DNA of 58,740 nt from Paracoccaceae bacterium (GCA_020425125.1 JAGQRV010000006.1:135795-194534); one strand, 5' to 3'; positions 8,327-17,945 are shown, counted from the first letter of the stretch. Made by a program: numbers and translations. The notes: generated from the letters alone by a model not told the origin.

Positions 8327-9364
8327 ATGGGTGAGACGCAAGGCACATCCGGCACTCCGGCACCCGCTGCCGCACGGCTTGCCGCGCATGTCCGGGCGCT
8401 GGGGCGCGGGCCTGGGCGGTCTCGGTCGCTGACGCGCGAGGAAGCCGCCGATGCCATGGCGGTGATGCTCGCGGGCGAGGCCGCGCCCGAGGCTGTGGGG
8501 GCGCTTCTGATGCTGATGCGGTATCGCGGCGAGACGCCCGGGGAAATCGCCGGCTTCGTCAGCGCCTTGCGCGCAGCAATGCCGGGCTGGCCCGGGACGC
8601 GTCCGGCGCTCGACTGGCCCTGCTACGCAGCCGGCCGATCACGCGGGCTACCCTGGTTCCTTCTTGCAGCGCGAATCCTTGCCGCGACCGGCACACCCGT
8701 TCTTCTGCACGGTCCTGCCCGCCGCGGTGCGGCGCCGGCAGCAGTACCTGCGGCTTTGCCGGCGGCGGGCATCCCGATGGCTGAGGATGCACCGGCGGCG
8801 TCCCGGCATCTTGCCAGGGGCGGCATCGCCTTCCTGCCGCTCGACGCCTATGCGCCCGCGGCACAGCGGCTTCTCGATCTCCGCGCGGTCCTGGGGCTGC
8901 GCTCGGCTGTCAACACCGCACTTCGAATGTCGAATCCGGCCGCTGCCGCGACCTCGGTGCAGGGGGTGTTCCACCCGCCCTACCGGCCGCTCCAGCAGGC
9001 GGCAGCGCGGCTCCTTGGCGATCCCTCGACCCTCGTCATCAAGGGCGGTGGCGGCGAGTTCGAGCGGCATCCGTCGAAGGCGATCAGCCTCTGGGGCCAG
9101 CGCGTAGGCGAAACCTGGAGAGGGACGACCCCGGTGCTTCTGCCGGAGACCGCGCAGCGCCTGGCCGACGGGCCGTCCGCCGGCGATCCCGAGGCGCTCG
9201 CCCGGCTCTGGGCCGGCGAAGAGGAGGACGACTTCGCCACCGCCGTCGTGACCGGAACCCTGGCTCTCGCACTTCTGGCGCTCGGGCGGGTGTCCGCGCC
9301 TGACACGGCCGATCACATGGCCGAGGGCCTCTGGGCTCGCCGGCACGACCTTGTGCCCGCCTGA
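8327..9364 (+). CDS. TrpD-like glycosyl/phosphoribosyl transferase family protein in nitrate operon
   Basis: 345 aa, related to anthranilate phosphoribosyltransferase TrpD and the YbiB/TrpD2 group. The N-terminal helical domain reads LTREEAADAM...GEAAPEAVGALLMLMRYRGET, the usual start of this fold, and there is a late KGGGGEFERHPSK box as in TrpD-like proteins. It is not a standard TrpD: the neighbours are nitrate genes, not trp genes. The start is 7 bp after the nasA stop and the Shine-Dalgarno is weak. The substrate is unknown; YbiB-type members bind nucleic acid rather than make tryptophan. The gene is probably cotranscribed with nasA and cysG, so a role in nitrate assimilation or cofactor handling is an inference from position. 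Confidence 0.8.
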   Translation: MGETQGTSGTPAPAAARLAAHVRALGRGPGRSRSLTREEAADAMAVMLAGEAAPEAVGALLMLMRYRGETPGEIAGFVSALRAAMPGWPGTRPALDWPCYAAGRSRGLPWFLLAARILAATGTPVLLHGPARRGAAPAAVPAALPAAGIPMAEDAPAASRHLARGGIAFLPLDAYAPAAQRLLDLRAVLGLRSAVNTALRMSNPAAAATSVQGVFHPPYRPLQQAAARLLGDPSTLVIKGGGGEFERHPSKAISLWGQRVGETWRGTTPVLLPETAQRLADGPSAGDPEALARLWAGEEEDDFATAVVTGTLALALLALGRVSAPDTADHMAEGLWARRHDLVPA

Positions 9365-9379
9365 GTCCGGAGGCTGCCG

Positions 9380-10771
9380 GTGAAGACCTTTCCGATGTTT
9401 CTGAAGATGGACGGCCGCCGCGTGGTGATTGCGGGCGGCGGAGAACAGGCCGCCCAGAAGGCGCGGTTGCTGTGCCGGACCGAAGCGCATCTCGCGCTGG
9501 TGGCGCCCGCGCTTGACGATGAGCTTGCCGCGCTCGTCGACAGCGGGCGGGCCGAACACGTCACTGGCCCGGTCACGTCCGGGACCTTCCGCGGTGCGGC
9601 ACTCGTCTTCGTCGCCAGCGGCTGTCCGGCGCTCGATGCAGCGCTCCACGCCCTTGCAACTGCCGCCGGCGCGCCGGTCAACGTGGTGGACCGGCCCGAT
9701 CTCTGCGATGCCTTCACGCCGTCGATCGTGGATCGCGATCCGGTCGTGGTCGCGATCGGCACGGAAGGCGCGGCGCCGGTTCTGGCCCGGCAGATCAAGA
9801 CGCGCGTGGAAACCATGCTCGACCCGCGGTTGGGCGGCTTCGCGGCCCTGGCCGGACGATTGCGAGGCGCCGTGGAGCGGCAGGTGCCGCGGGAAGGACG
9901 GCGGGCATTCTGGCGCTGGGCCTTCGACGGGGCGCCGCGTCAGCTTCACCAGCGCGGCGCCGAGCGCGAGGCGGCGCGGCGGCTGAAGGAGGCGATTGCC
10001 GCGGGCGGCGCGCCCGACGCCGCGACCGAAGGGTCGATTGCACTGGTCGGCGCGGGGCCCGGCGCGGCGGATCTGCTGACCTTGCGGGCGGTGCGGCACC
10101 TCCAGGAGGCGGATGTGATCTTCTACGACCGGCTCGTCGATCCGGGCGTGCTGGAACTGGCGCGCCGCGATGCCGAGCGGGTCTTTGTCGGCAAGGCGGT
10201 CGGCGCGTCGGCCTGGCCGCAGGACCGGATCTGCGAGGTGATCGTCTCTGCAGCCCGGCGCGGACGTCGGGTGGTGCGGCTGAAGGGAGGCGATCCTGGG
10301 ATCTTCGGGCGCGCCGAAGAAGAACTTGCCGCCGCCCGGGCCGCCGGGATCGCAGTCGAGATCGTTCCCGGCGTCACCGCGGCAAGTGCCTCTGCCGCCG
10401 CCCTTGGCCGGTCGCTGACCGAGCGCAATGTCACCGACCGGGTGGTCTTTGCCACCGCGACGGGGGCCGATGGGCAGGTGGTGGCCGGACTGGCCGATCT
10501 GGCACGGCCGGGGACGTCGCTGGCGCTCTACATGGCGGTCCGGCAGGTCCCGGCGATTGCGGCGGGGCTGCGGGCGCAGGGCCTGCCCGGAGAAACTCCG
10601 GTCGATGTGGTGGCCGCCGCCACGACCGGTGCCGAGCGGCGGATCCGCTCCACGCTCGATCGCTTCACCGCTGCGATGGATGCCGCCGGCATTGCCAGTC
10701 CGGCGGTGATCCTCGTCACCGTTCCGAAGGCGGCCCCTGCGGCGGCGCTGCCGCTTCGGCGGTCGGCCTGA
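9380..10771 (+). CDS. cysG: Siroheme synthase (trifunctional CysG)
   Basis: 463 aa, full-length CysG. The N-terminal precorrin-2 dehydrogenase/sirohydrochlorin ferrochelatase part (about 1-210) starts with a VVIAGGGEQAAQKA dinucleotide fold; the C-terminal uroporphyrinogen-III C-methyltransferase part (about 222-463) has VGAGPGAADLLTLRA, RLKGGDPGIFGR and VPGVTAASA. It turns uroporphyrinogen III into siroheme, the cofactor NirB needs, which explains its place at the end of this operon. Start is GTG 9380 with GGAGG at 9369-9373, 15 bp after the previous gene. The stop faces the sdaA stop across 15 bp. Confidence 0.95.
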   Translation: MKTFPMFLKMDGRRVVIAGGGEQAAQKARLLCRTEAHLALVAPALDDELAALVDSGRAEHVTGPVTSGTFRGAALVFVASGCPALDAALHALATAAGAPVNVVDRPDLCDAFTPSIVDRDPVVVAIGTEGAAPVLARQIKTRVETMLDPRLGGFAALAGRLRGAVERQVPREGRRAFWRWAFDGAPRQLHQRGAEREAARRLKEAIAAGGAPDAATEGSIALVGAGPGAADLLTLRAVRHLQEADVIFYDRLVDPGVLELARRDAERVFVGKAVGASAWPQDRICEVIVSAARRGRRVVRLKGGDPGIFGRAEEELAAARAAGIAVEIVPGVTAASASAAALGRSLTERNVTDRVVFATATGADGQVVAGLADLARPGTSLALYMAVRQVPAIAAGLRAQGLPGETPVDVVAAATTGAERRIRSTLDRFTAAMDAAGIASPAVILVTVPKAAPAAALPLRRSA

Positions 10772-10786
10772 GCCGCCGCCGGGCCG

Positions 10787-12202
10787 TCAGCATTCCGGCA
10801 GGTTGACGGCCAGGCCGCCGAGCGAGGTCTCCTTGTACTTCTCGCTCATGTCGTTGCCGGTCTGGCGCATCGTCTCGATGCAGTTGTCGAGCGGCATGAA
10901 ATGGCTGCCGTCGCCCCGCAGCGCCAACGACGCGGCCGAGACCGCCTTGATCGCGCCCAGTCCGTTGCGCTCGATGCAGGGGACCTGGACCAGCCCGGCG
11001 GCGGGGTCGCAGGTCATCCCGAGATGATGCTCGAGCGCGATCTCGGCGGCGTTCTCGATCTGCTCGTTGCTGCCCCCGAGGGCGGCGCAGAGCCCCGCCG
11101 CCGCCATCGCCGAGGCCGAGCCGACCTCGCCCTGGCAGCCGACCTCGGCGCCCGAGATCGAGGCATTGTGCTTGATCAGCCCGCCGACCGCCGCGGCGGC
11201 CAGCAGGAAGTCGCGGATGCCCTCGCGGCGCGCGCCGACGCAATGGTCGCGGTAATAGCGGATCACCGCCGGCACCACGCCCGCGGCGCCGTTCGTCGGC
11301 GAGGTCACCACCCGCCCGCCGGCGGCGTTCTCTTCGTTCACCGCCATGGCATAGACGCTGAGCCAGTCGTTGACGACGTGGGGCTGGGCGAGGTTGCGGC
11401 CCTGCTCGGCCAGGAGCTGCTGGTGGATCGCACGGGCGCGGCGCTTCACCTTCAGCCCGCCCGGCAGCACGCCCTCCATCCGCAGCCCGCGGTCGATCAC
11501 CCCGTCCATCACCGCCCAGAGCGCGTCGAGCCGCTGGTCGAGGTCGGCCTTTCCTGACACGGCGGTCTCGTTGGCGCGCTTCATCGCGGCCACGCTCATC
11601 CCCGCCTTGTGCCCCATCGCCAGCATCTCGCGCGCCGTCGCGAAGGGATGCGGGCAGCCCTGCGCCGCCTGCTGCGCGCGGATTTCGCCGGGGCCGAGGG
11701 CGCGCTGCGCGGCCAGCTCGGCCTCGGTCATCACGAAGCCGCCGCCGACGGAATAATAGGTCTGGGTCAGGCAGGGCCGGCCCTCGGCGTCGAAGGCGCG
11801 CAGGATCAGCCCGTTGGCATGGCCGGGCAGCGGCGGGCCGAAATCGAACACCAGGTCGGTCTCCGGGTCGAAGCCGAGCGGCGGCAGGTCCGGCGGGGTG
11901 ACTTGCCGGCGGCGGCGCACCTCGGCCTCGGCGGCCTCGGCCGCGTCCGGGTTGATCGTGTCGGGCAGGTAGCCGCAGAGCCCCAGCACCACGGCGCGGT
12001 CGCTGGCATGGCCCTTGCCGGTGAAGGCGAGCGAGCCGTGCAGCGAGGCCTTGAGGCTCGCCACCTCGCCGGCGCCCGGAATCCGCTCCGCCCCGCCCCG
12101 CAGGTCGTCCAGAAACCGCGCCGCCGCCGTCATCGGACCCATCGTGTGCGACGACGACGGCCCAAGACCGACCTTGAAGATCTCGAAGACCGAAAGGAAC
12201 AT
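10787..12202 (-). CDS. sdaA: L-serine ammonia-lyase (iron-sulfur serine dehydratase)
   Basis: 471 aa, both alpha and beta domains in one chain, converting L-serine to pyruvate and ammonia with a [4Fe-4S] cluster. The N-terminus has the family start [20 protein letters not shown]. The C-terminal part has the expected cysteines ([18 protein letters not shown]) and [19 protein letters not shown]. The chain ends in ...LPEC; in the Legionella enzyme the C-terminal Cys folds back onto the cluster (tail-in-mouth), and the terminal Cys here fits that. AGGGG lies upstream of the ATG. It is divergent from the PAS-like gene, 189 bp away, and converges on cysG. Confidence 0.95.
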   Translation of the reverse strand: MFLSVFEIFKVGLGPSSSHTMGPMTAAARFLDDLRGGAERIPGAGEVASLKASLHGSLAFTGKGHASDRAVVLGLCGYLPDTINPDAAEAAEAEVRRRRQVTPPDLPPLGFDPETDLVFDFGPPLPGHANGLILRAFDAEGRPCLTQTYYSVGGGFVMTEAELAAQRALGPGEIRAQQAAQGCPHPFATAREMLAMGHKAGMSVAAMKRANETAVSGKADLDQRLDALWAVMDGVIDRGLRMEGVLPGGLKVKRRARAIHQQLLAEQGRNLAQPHVVNDWLSVYAMAVNEENAAGGRVVTSPTNGAAGVVPAVIRYYRDHCVGARREGIRDFLLAAAAVGGLIKHNASISGAEVGCQGEVGSASAMAAAGLCAALGGSNEQIENAAEIALEHHLGMTCDPAAGLVQVPCIERNGLGAIKAVSAASLALRGDGSHFMPLDNCIETMRQTGNDMSEKYKETSLGGLAVNLPEC

Positions 12203-12391
12203 GCGCCTGACCCCTGAGTTTGATCAATGGTTAGACCGGATTCTGCCACCGTGCCACGCTTGCAAGCGACACCTCGCATTGCCGGCGCGACCAAAGCTCG
12301 CCTGCGCCGCGTGGCGCGTTTGCTGGCGGTCGGGCGTGCGGCCATCTTCGGCCGGTGGGAGCCCTGATCGTCAAGTCGCAGCGAGGAACGC

Positions 12392-13015
12392 GTGACCTGT
12401 CAGACACTTCTTGATGCGATGGACGGAATCGCGCTGCTCATTGACCGCCGCATGCGGATCGTCGCGGTCGGGCGACCGAACTGGGATCGGTTCTGGATAG
12501 ACAACGGCGGCGGCGATCCGATTCTCGACCCGCTCGGCGGGACCTTCACCGATTTCATCGTTCCGGGCGAGGTGCGCGAGCGATTCCGTGCGCTTCTTGG
12601 GGATGTGCTTGCCGGACATCGTCCCGCCGCGCGCCTCGACTTCCAGTGTGACTCTCCGTCAATTCGGCGGCTGATGCGCCTGACGCTGACGCCGGTGCGT
12701 CTGCCCGACCGGCTGGTGGCGGAGGGCAAGCTGGCTGAAGGGGTGTTGTACCAATCGATCCGGATCGACGTGGAAGCCCGGCCGCCGCAGCCACTCGTGA
12801 CCGCACCCGAGTCGCTGGCCCCGGCGGGCGGCGCGGCCATCGTGCACATGTGCGCGCGGTGCAGTCGCGTGGCCTGGCCACCGGGCCGGGCAAGCCGCGC
12901 CTCATCATGGATCGGGCCTGTCGACTATTACCGGCGCGGCGGGTCCGAGCACGTTCTGCTTCAGCACGGGCTTTGTCCGTCCTGCCTGGAGAGCTTCATG
13001 GCCGAGGACCACTGA
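12392..13015 (+). CDS. PAS-like protein with C-terminal double-Cys tail
   Basis: 207 aa, soluble. Residues about 5-130 look like a PAS domain (LLDAMDGIALLIDRRMRIVAVG...W). The tail has CARC at 154-157 and HGLCPSC at 192-198, resembling the CxxC...HGxCPxC ending found after PAS domains in many proteobacterial signalling proteins, which may bind a metal. No kinase, GGDEF or DNA-binding domain is present, so any signal output must be through a partner. The start is GTG 12392 with GAGGAA about 6 bp upstream. It is transcribed away from sdaA and converges with hrpB (16 bp between stops). The function is unknown. Confidence 0.65.
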   Translation: MTCQTLLDAMDGIALLIDRRMRIVAVGRPNWDRFWIDNGGGDPILDPLGGTFTDFIVPGEVRERFRALLGDVLAGHRPAARLDFQCDSPSIRRLMRLTLTPVRLPDRLVAEGKLAEGVLYQSIRIDVEARPPQPLVTAPESLAPAGGAAIVHMCARCSRVAWPPGRASRASSWIGPVDYYRRGGSEHVLLQHGLCPSCLESFMAEDH

Positions 13016-13031
13016 GACGGGCAGCGGGCCA

Positions 13032-15470
13032 CTACGAACTGCGCGGCTTGGCGCGCAGCGTCGCCTGCGCGGTCGTGGGATCCTCCGGCCAGGGGTGCCT
13101 GGGATAGCGCGCGCGCATGTCCTTGCGCACGTCGGCATAGCTGCCCGCCCAGAAGCCCGGCAGGTCCATCGTCGTCTGTACCGGGCGTCCGGCCGGTGAC
13201 AGAAGCGTCACGCGGAGCGGCTGCCCGGCGACGCTCGGGTGTCGGGTCTCGCCGAACAGTTCCTGCAGGCGCAGGGAAATCTCGGGCGCTTCGCCGGAAT
13301 AGTCGATGGCAATGCGGCGACCGAGTGGGGTCACGTAGGCGGGCGGTGCGATCCGGTCCAGCGCGGCGCGGTCTTCATGGCCGATGAAGGCCAGAAGTGG
13401 CTCGCTGGGATCGAGTGCTTTCAGATCCGCGGCGCTGCGCACCGGTCCCAGCCAGGGCAGCAGCCAGTCCGCGGCCTGGGCAAGCAGTGCGGTCTCGGAG
13501 GGGTCGGGAAGGTCCGGCCGTTCGGCGCGTGCAACGCGGAGCCGGGCCCGGAGCCGGTCGAATTGCGGGGAAGGTTTGAGGGCAGCGAGGCCGAGGTCGT
13601 GCACGCCGTCCAGTGCCGCGCGTGCGAGCGCCTCGGGCGGAGCGTCCGACCAGGGGCGGTCGCTGAGCGCGATGGCGCCCAGACGCTCCCGGTCGCGGGC
13701 GACGACGCGACGGTCACGGCGGGACCACTCGCAGACCTGTACCCGCCGGATCCGCTCCGGAAACAGGGCGCGCAGTGCGCTCTCCGTGACCGGGGCCGCC
13801 TGGCGGATGCGGGCCTCGCGCGGATCGCCGTCGAGATCGGTGGCAACGATCAGGCGCTGGCCTGCCAGCGGATCGGCGGCGTCGATCACCGCGCCCTTGC
13901 CGCCGGACAGCAGGAAGCGCGGGACGTCGCCGGGGCGGCGCAGGCCGATCCGGTCGGGATAGGCCAGCGCGGCCATTTCGCCCGTGCCGAGGGTGGCCGT
14001 GCCGGGACCGGCAATGCGCGAAAGGCGTTTCGCTTCGGAGCGGATACGGGACAGGGCGGCCGGATGCGCCGCGCCGGAGTCCTCACCGCGCAGCGCCTTC
14101 AGCCGCAGATCCAGATCGGCCGGCGCGCCGCGCAGGGGATCGCGATCCTCGAGCAGCGCCGCCAGCGCGGCGGCCTGCGCGCCCGCGGTCAGCAACATGT
14201 GGCCGAGCCGGGGGTGAAGCGGCAGCGCGGCCAGCGCGCGTCCGTGCTCGGTGATCCCACCCCGACGGTCGAGTGCGCCCAGGTCCGCCAGGAGCGCGCG
14301 CGCCTCGCTCAGGGCCGGCGCGGGCGGCGGCGTCAGGAAGGCGAGATCGCCCGCATCCGCCCCCCATTGCGCCAGGTCGAGCGCGAGGCCGGTCAGATCC
14401 GCGGCTTCGATCTCGGCCGGTGGAAAGGCCGGCAAGGCGCCGTCCTCTCCGCGTGTCCAGAGCCGGTAGCAGGTTCCCGGCGCGACACGTCCCGCCCGTC
14501 CCCGGCGCTGGTCGGCCTCGGCTTTCGTGACCCGCTCGGTTACCAGCCGCGACATGCCGGATGCGGGATCGAACCGCGCGCGGCGGGCACGCCCGGCATC
14601 GACGACGACACGGACGTCCTCGATCGTCAGCGAGGTCTCGGCGATGGCGGTTGCAAGGACCACCTTGCGCGCGCCCGGCGCAGGCGCGATCGCGGCCCGC
14701 TGGGCATTTGCCGGCAAGGCCCCGTAGAGCGGCAGGAGCCGACAACCGCCCGGCACTCGCCCATCGAGCAGCGCCAGGGTGCGCCGGATCTCGGCCTCCC
14801 CGGGCAGGAAGACGAGAATGCCGCCTTCGGTTTCCGAAACGGCGCGCTCCACCAGCGCCGCGGTCCCGGCTTCAAGCCGCTGGTCGCGCGGCCGCGGTGC
14901 GTCAAGCCAGATCGTCTCGACCGGGAAGGCCCGGCCTGCGGACGTCACCACGGGGGCGTCGTCCAGCAAGGCTGCGACCGGACCGGCGTCCAGCGTAGCC
15001 GACATGACCAGAAGCCGAAGATCCGGGTGCAGCGCCTGCCGCACCTCCCAGGCCAGCGCCAGGCCGAGATCCGCCTGGAGCGAGCGTTCGTGGAATTCGT
15101 CGAAGATCACGGTGCCGATCCCGGCCAGTTCGGGATCGTTTTGCAGGCGGCGGGTCAGGATCCCTTCGGTGACGACCTCGATCCGGGTCGCGGCCGAGAC
15201 TTGCGCCTCGCCACGGATGCGGAAGCCCACGGTCCGTCCCACTGGTTCGCCAAGGGTCGCCGCCATGCGCTCGGCCGCGGCGCGCGCCGCGATCCGCCGC
15301 GGCTCCAGCATCACGATCCGTCCCTCGGCACCCTCCCGGAGAAGCGCAAGCGGGACCCGGGTGGTCTTTCCGGCCCCGGGCGGGGCCTGGAGCACGGCGC
15401 GGCCGTGCCTGGCCAGCGCCTGGGCAAGGGCAGGCAGCACCGGATCGATGGGCAGCGCGTCGGGGCTCAT
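13032..15470 (-). CDS. hrpB: ATP-dependent helicase HrpB
   Basis: 812 aa, standard HrpB length. DExH superfamily 2 motifs are clear: Walker A APPGAGKTTR, DEFHERS box, SATLD, and motif VI QRRGRAGR. The HrpB C-terminal region continues to the end. HrpB proteins are RNA-helicase-like; their physiological job is poorly defined. ATG 15470 has AAGG just upstream. The gene is alone between two unrelated genes on different strands or with independent starts. Confidence 0.95.
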   Translation of the reverse strand: MSPDALPIDPVLPALAQALARHGRAVLQAPPGAGKTTRVPLALLREGAEGRIVMLEPRRIAARAAAERMAATLGEPVGRTVGFRIRGEAQVSAATRIEVVTEGILTRRLQNDPELAGIGTVIFDEFHERSLQADLGLALAWEVRQALHPDLRLLVMSATLDAGPVAALLDDAPVVTSAGRAFPVETIWLDAPRPRDQRLEAGTAALVERAVSETEGGILVFLPGEAEIRRTLALLDGRVPGGCRLLPLYGALPANAQRAAIAPAPGARKVVLATAIAETSLTIEDVRVVVDAGRARRARFDPASGMSRLVTERVTKAEADQRRGRAGRVAPGTCYRLWTRGEDGALPAFPPAEIEAADLTGLALDLAQWGADAGDLAFLTPPPAPALSEARALLADLGALDRRGGITEHGRALAALPLHPRLGHMLLTAGAQAAALAALLEDRDPLRGAPADLDLRLKALRGEDSGAAHPAALSRIRSEAKRLSRIAGPGTATLGTGEMAALAYPDRIGLRRPGDVPRFLLSGGKGAVIDAADPLAGQRLIVATDLDGDPREARIRQAAPVTESALRALFPERIRRVQVCEWSRRDRRVVARDRERLGAIALSDRPWSDAPPEALARAALDGVHDLGLAALKPSPQFDRLRARLRVARAERPDLPDPSETALLAQAADWLLPWLGPVRSAADLKALDPSEPLLAFIGHEDRAALDRIAPPAYVTPLGRRIAIDYSGEAPEISLRLQELFGETRHPSVAGQPLRVTLLSPAGRPVQTTMDLPGFWAGSYADVRKDMRARYPRHPWPEDPTTAQATLRAKPRSS

Positions 15471-15515
15471 GCTGCCTTATCCCCGAGCCTCGCCGCCTTG
15501 GCAAATGTGGCGGGT

Positions 15516-16226
15516 TCAGTCGGTGCGCCGGATCCGGGCAGTGCCGAAGCTGGTCGGGAAACTGACCTCGCGTACCCGATAGGTGCCGTCGGAAAGACGG
15601 TCATAGTCCATTCTCAGCGGCCAGTCCCGGCCCTTGGCCATATCCTTGGGACTGAAGCCGGCGAGGCGAGTGTAGACGCCCGTGCAACTGAGGCCGCCCG
15701 GCCGCTGCTGCGCCTCGTCCAGGCGAATGCGCTGACGGCGCGTGCCGTCGTAGAGCACGAGGTCGAGCTGGCAGGCGAGGCTCTCCGGCCGGTCGCGCAG
15801 GATGGCGAAGGCGGCGGTGGACGTGTCGACGGTGCCTTTCTGCTCCGACGGCGGCGCGGCATGCTTCGATGGCTTGTCGGGCGGGTCGTAGCTGACCGAG
15901 GGGACGCCACCCCGGTAGGTGATTGTGCGGGTCGACGTGTCGCCATCCTTGCGGGTCGTCTCGCGGGCGAGGCTTGGCCGGTACGTGTTGCCGCTGACCC
16001 GCCCCTTGGCAGTGCTGTCGATCTCGGCATCGAAGAGCAGTCCGAACAGCCCGCCGGGCCGCACCGCGCCACGCATCTCGTAGCGGCCTCCGGACAGGCT
16101 GGCGTCGTAGGCGAGCACGCCGGCCTTCAGACCGCCGAAGCTGACCTCGAACTGCCCGGACTCGGCGCAGGCCGCCGTCGCGGCGGCCATGGCGGCAGCG
16201 GCAAGCGCGCCTTTGATGCGTGCCAT
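15516..16226 (-). CDS. DUF3108 family periplasmic protein
   Basis: 236 aa with an N-terminal signal peptide (MARIKGALAAAAMAAATAACA), so exported. The body has the DUF3108 pattern: beta-rich, with YEMRGAVRPGGLFGLLFDAE near the start and DWPLRMDYDRLSDGTYRVREV near the end, two central Cys. ATG 16226 is preferred to ATG 16244 because AAGGGGA lies 8-9 bp upstream of it. The function of the family is not established; members are thought to sit in the cell envelope. It is divergent from meaB with a 91-bp gap. Confidence 0.85.
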   Translation of the reverse strand: MARIKGALAAAAMAAATAACAESGQFEVSFGGLKAGVLAYDASLSGGRYEMRGAVRPGGLFGLLFDAEIDSTAKGRVSGNTYRPSLARETTRKDGDTSTRTITYRGGVPSVSYDPPDKPSKHAAPPSEQKGTVDTSTAAFAILRDRPESLACQLDLVLYDGTRRQRIRLDEAQQRPGGLSCTGVYTRLAGFSPKDMAKGRDWPLRMDYDRLSDGTYRVREVSFPTSFGTARIRRTD

Positions 16227-16317
16227 GATGGCTGTCCCCTTCATTCCGGCTTCGCACTGGACATATTTTCCGCTCCGCGGCAAGACAACGCCCACACCGA
16301 TTTGTGACGGAGCCGCC

Positions 16318-17316
16318 ATGTCCAAGCCCGAGCCCGCTGCCCGGATGGCGGAGGTCGCCCGGCGCGTCCTTGACGGCGACCGCCGGGCGCTGTCGCGCGC
16401 GATCACGCTGGTCGAAAGCGGACGGGCGGATCACCGGGCCGAAGCTGCGGCGCTTCTCGATGCCGTCCGGACCTCCGGGCGCGAAGCGCTCAGGATCGGC
16501 CTCTCCGGGACGCCGGGGGTCGGCAAGTCGACCTTCATCGAAGCCTTCGGCACGATGCTGACGGGTCAGGGCCTGAAGGTTGCGGTCCTGGCGGTGGATC
16601 CGTCCTCGGCACGCTCCGGCGGCTCGATTCTTGGCGACAAGACCCGGATGGGGCGTCTGTCCCGCGATCCGAATGCGTTCATTCGCCCGTCCCCCAGCCA
16701 GACCCATCTGGGCGGCGTCGCGCGGCGTACGCGCGAGGCGGTGGCGCTTTGCGAGGCCGCGGGATTCGATGTGGTGCTGATCGAGACGGTGGGCGTCGGC
16801 CAGTCCGAAACCGTGGTTGCCGAAATGTCGGACCTGTTCCTGCTGCTGATGGCGCCGGCCGGCGGCGACGAACTGCAGGGCGTCAAGCGCGGGATCATGG
16901 AGATCGCCGACATGATCGTCGTGAACAAGGCCGACGGCGATCTCAAGGCGACCGCCACGCGGACCTGTGCGGACTATGCGGGTGCGCTGCGGCTTCTCAG
17001 GAAGCGACCGCAGGACCCGCCCGGCTATCCCAAGGCGATCATGGTCTCGGCGATCGAGGAATCGGGGCTGGCGGCGGCCTGGGACGACATGCAGGGGCTG
17101 ATTGCCTGGCGCCGGGACCACGGTCATTGGGCGGCGCGGCGGCAGGCGCAGGCCCGCCACTGGTTCGAGGAGGAGGTGCGGCAGGGACTGCTCGCCCGAT
17201 TGACCGCGGATCCGGAGGCGCGATCGCGGATGGCGGCTCTGGGCACGGCCGTGGCGCATGGCGAGGCCGAACCGGCGCAGGCGGCGGAAGAAATGCTCGC
17301 CTGGCTCAAGGGATAG
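16318..17316 (+). CDS. meaB: Methylmalonyl-CoA mutase-associated G-protein chaperone MeaB
   Basis: 332 aa GTPase. Walker A GTPGVGKST, SSARSGGSILGDKTRM (switch region), ETVGVGQSE and NKADGD (base specificity) are all present. MeaB protects and reloads adenosylcobalamin on methylmalonyl-CoA mutase, which in this group of bacteria serves the ethylmalonyl-CoA pathway and propionate use. No mutase gene is in the window; malyl-CoA lyase of the same pathway lies 25 kb away. GGAG at 16309-16312 supports ATG 16318; an in-frame upstream extension overlaps the divergent gene and is not needed. Confidence 0.95.
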   Translation: MSKPEPAARMAEVARRVLDGDRRALSRAITLVESGRADHRAEAAALLDAVRTSGREALRIGLSGTPGVGKSTFIEAFGTMLTGQGLKVAVLAVDPSSARSGGSILGDKTRMGRLSRDPNAFIRPSPSQTHLGGVARRTREAVALCEAAGFDVVLIETVGVGQSETVVAEMSDLFLLLMAPAGGDELQGVKRGIMEIADMIVVNKADGDLKATATRTCADYAGALRLLRKRPQDPPGYPKAIMVSAIEESGLAAAWDDMQGLIAWRRDHGHWAARRQAQARHWFEEEVRQGLLARLTADPEARSRMAALGTAVAHGEAEPAQAAEEMLAWLKG

Positions 17317-17400
17317 GTGCGACGATGCAGCTGGCAGGACAGGGTTGTCCGGGAATGACCTGCAGGTCGACGGTCCGTGCGCCGGCGGGACGATTGCGCC

Positions 17401-17429
17401 TTGACCTTGCAGACCAGACCGCGTAGAGG
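17401..17429 (+). promoter_or_regulatory. Likely sigma-70 promoter of rpmB
   Basis: TTGACC (17401-17406), a 17-bp spacer and TAGAGG (17424-17429) lie about 100 bp upstream of rpmB in the 213-bp gap after meaB. The -35 is close to consensus; the -10 is weak, which is common in high-GC alphaproteobacteria. Confidence 0.5.
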
Positions 17430-17529
17430 CGCAAGACCAATTCCGGGCGCTGCAGTGGCGGCGCCTTTTGCATTCCGCTCGACGGTCCGGAGCACCGGAT
17501 CTCGCCGAAGCCAGACGAAGGACGATACG

Positions 17530-17817
17530 ATGTCGCGCCGCTGCGAACTGACCGGAACGGGCCCGATGGTTGGCAACAATGTCAGCCACGCCCACAACAA
17601 GACCAAGCGCCGCTTCCTGCCCAACCTCAAGGAAGTGAGCCTGATCTCGGATGCGCTGGGTCAGACGTTCACGTTGAGGATCACGTCGGCCGCGTTGCGC
17701 AGCGTCGACCACCGCGGCGGTCTGGATGCATTCCTTGCCAAGGCCAAGGATGTCGATCTCTCGCCGGCTGCGCTGAAGATCAAGAAGGACATACAGAAGG
17801 CGAAGGCTTCGGCCTGA
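17530..17817 (+). CDS. rpmB: 50S ribosomal protein L28
   Basis: 95 aa, the alphaproteobacterial length. Starts [25 protein letters not shown]..., with the conserved [13 protein letters not shown] and a typical [16 protein letters not shown] block. The zinc-binding Cys pairs of some L28 forms are absent (only Cys5). AAGGACG precedes the ATG. Monocistronic: its own promoter lies upstream and a strong terminator follows. Confidence 0.97.
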   Translation: MSRRCELTGTGPMVGNNVSHAHNKTKRRFLPNLKEVSLISDALGQTFTLRITSAALRSVDHRGGLDAFLAKAKDVDLSPAALKIKKDIQKAKASA

Positions 17818-17842
17818 CCCTCGCGCCGGCAACGGTGGACTG

Positions 17843-17872
17843 AAAGCCCTGCGCCGCGGCGCAGGGCCTTTT
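17843..17872 (+). terminator. Rho-independent terminator after rpmB
   Basis: GCCCTGCGCC-GC-GGCGCAGGGC forms a perfect 10-bp stem (17846-17867), preceded by AAA and followed by CTTTTC. It starts 29 bp after the rpmB stop and is the clearest terminator in the window. Confidence 0.9.
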
Positions 17873-17945
17873 CATTTGCGGGTGGCTTCAGGTTGCGCCG
17901 ACAAGGTACTTCATCCCTGAAGACCGGGGCGATATACCGGTCCGC

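Noticed and set aside
12203-12391. tRNA or small RNA in the sdaA/PAS divergent gap
   Set aside because: I could not fit a cloverleaf or find a T-loop sequence; a TGGTTAGACC stretch resembles a GntR half-site but is not symmetric enough to claim.
13239-16307. 1022-codon open frame antisense to hrpB and the DUF3108 gene
   Set aside because: High GC content leaves long stop-free shadows. The translation has no recognisable family, is Arg/Gly/Gln-rich, and the opposite strand encodes clear HrpB motifs.
15601-17832. 743-codon minus-strand open frame across meaB and rpmB
   Set aside because: Antisense to two certain genes (MeaB GTPase motifs, L28) and without any domain of its own.
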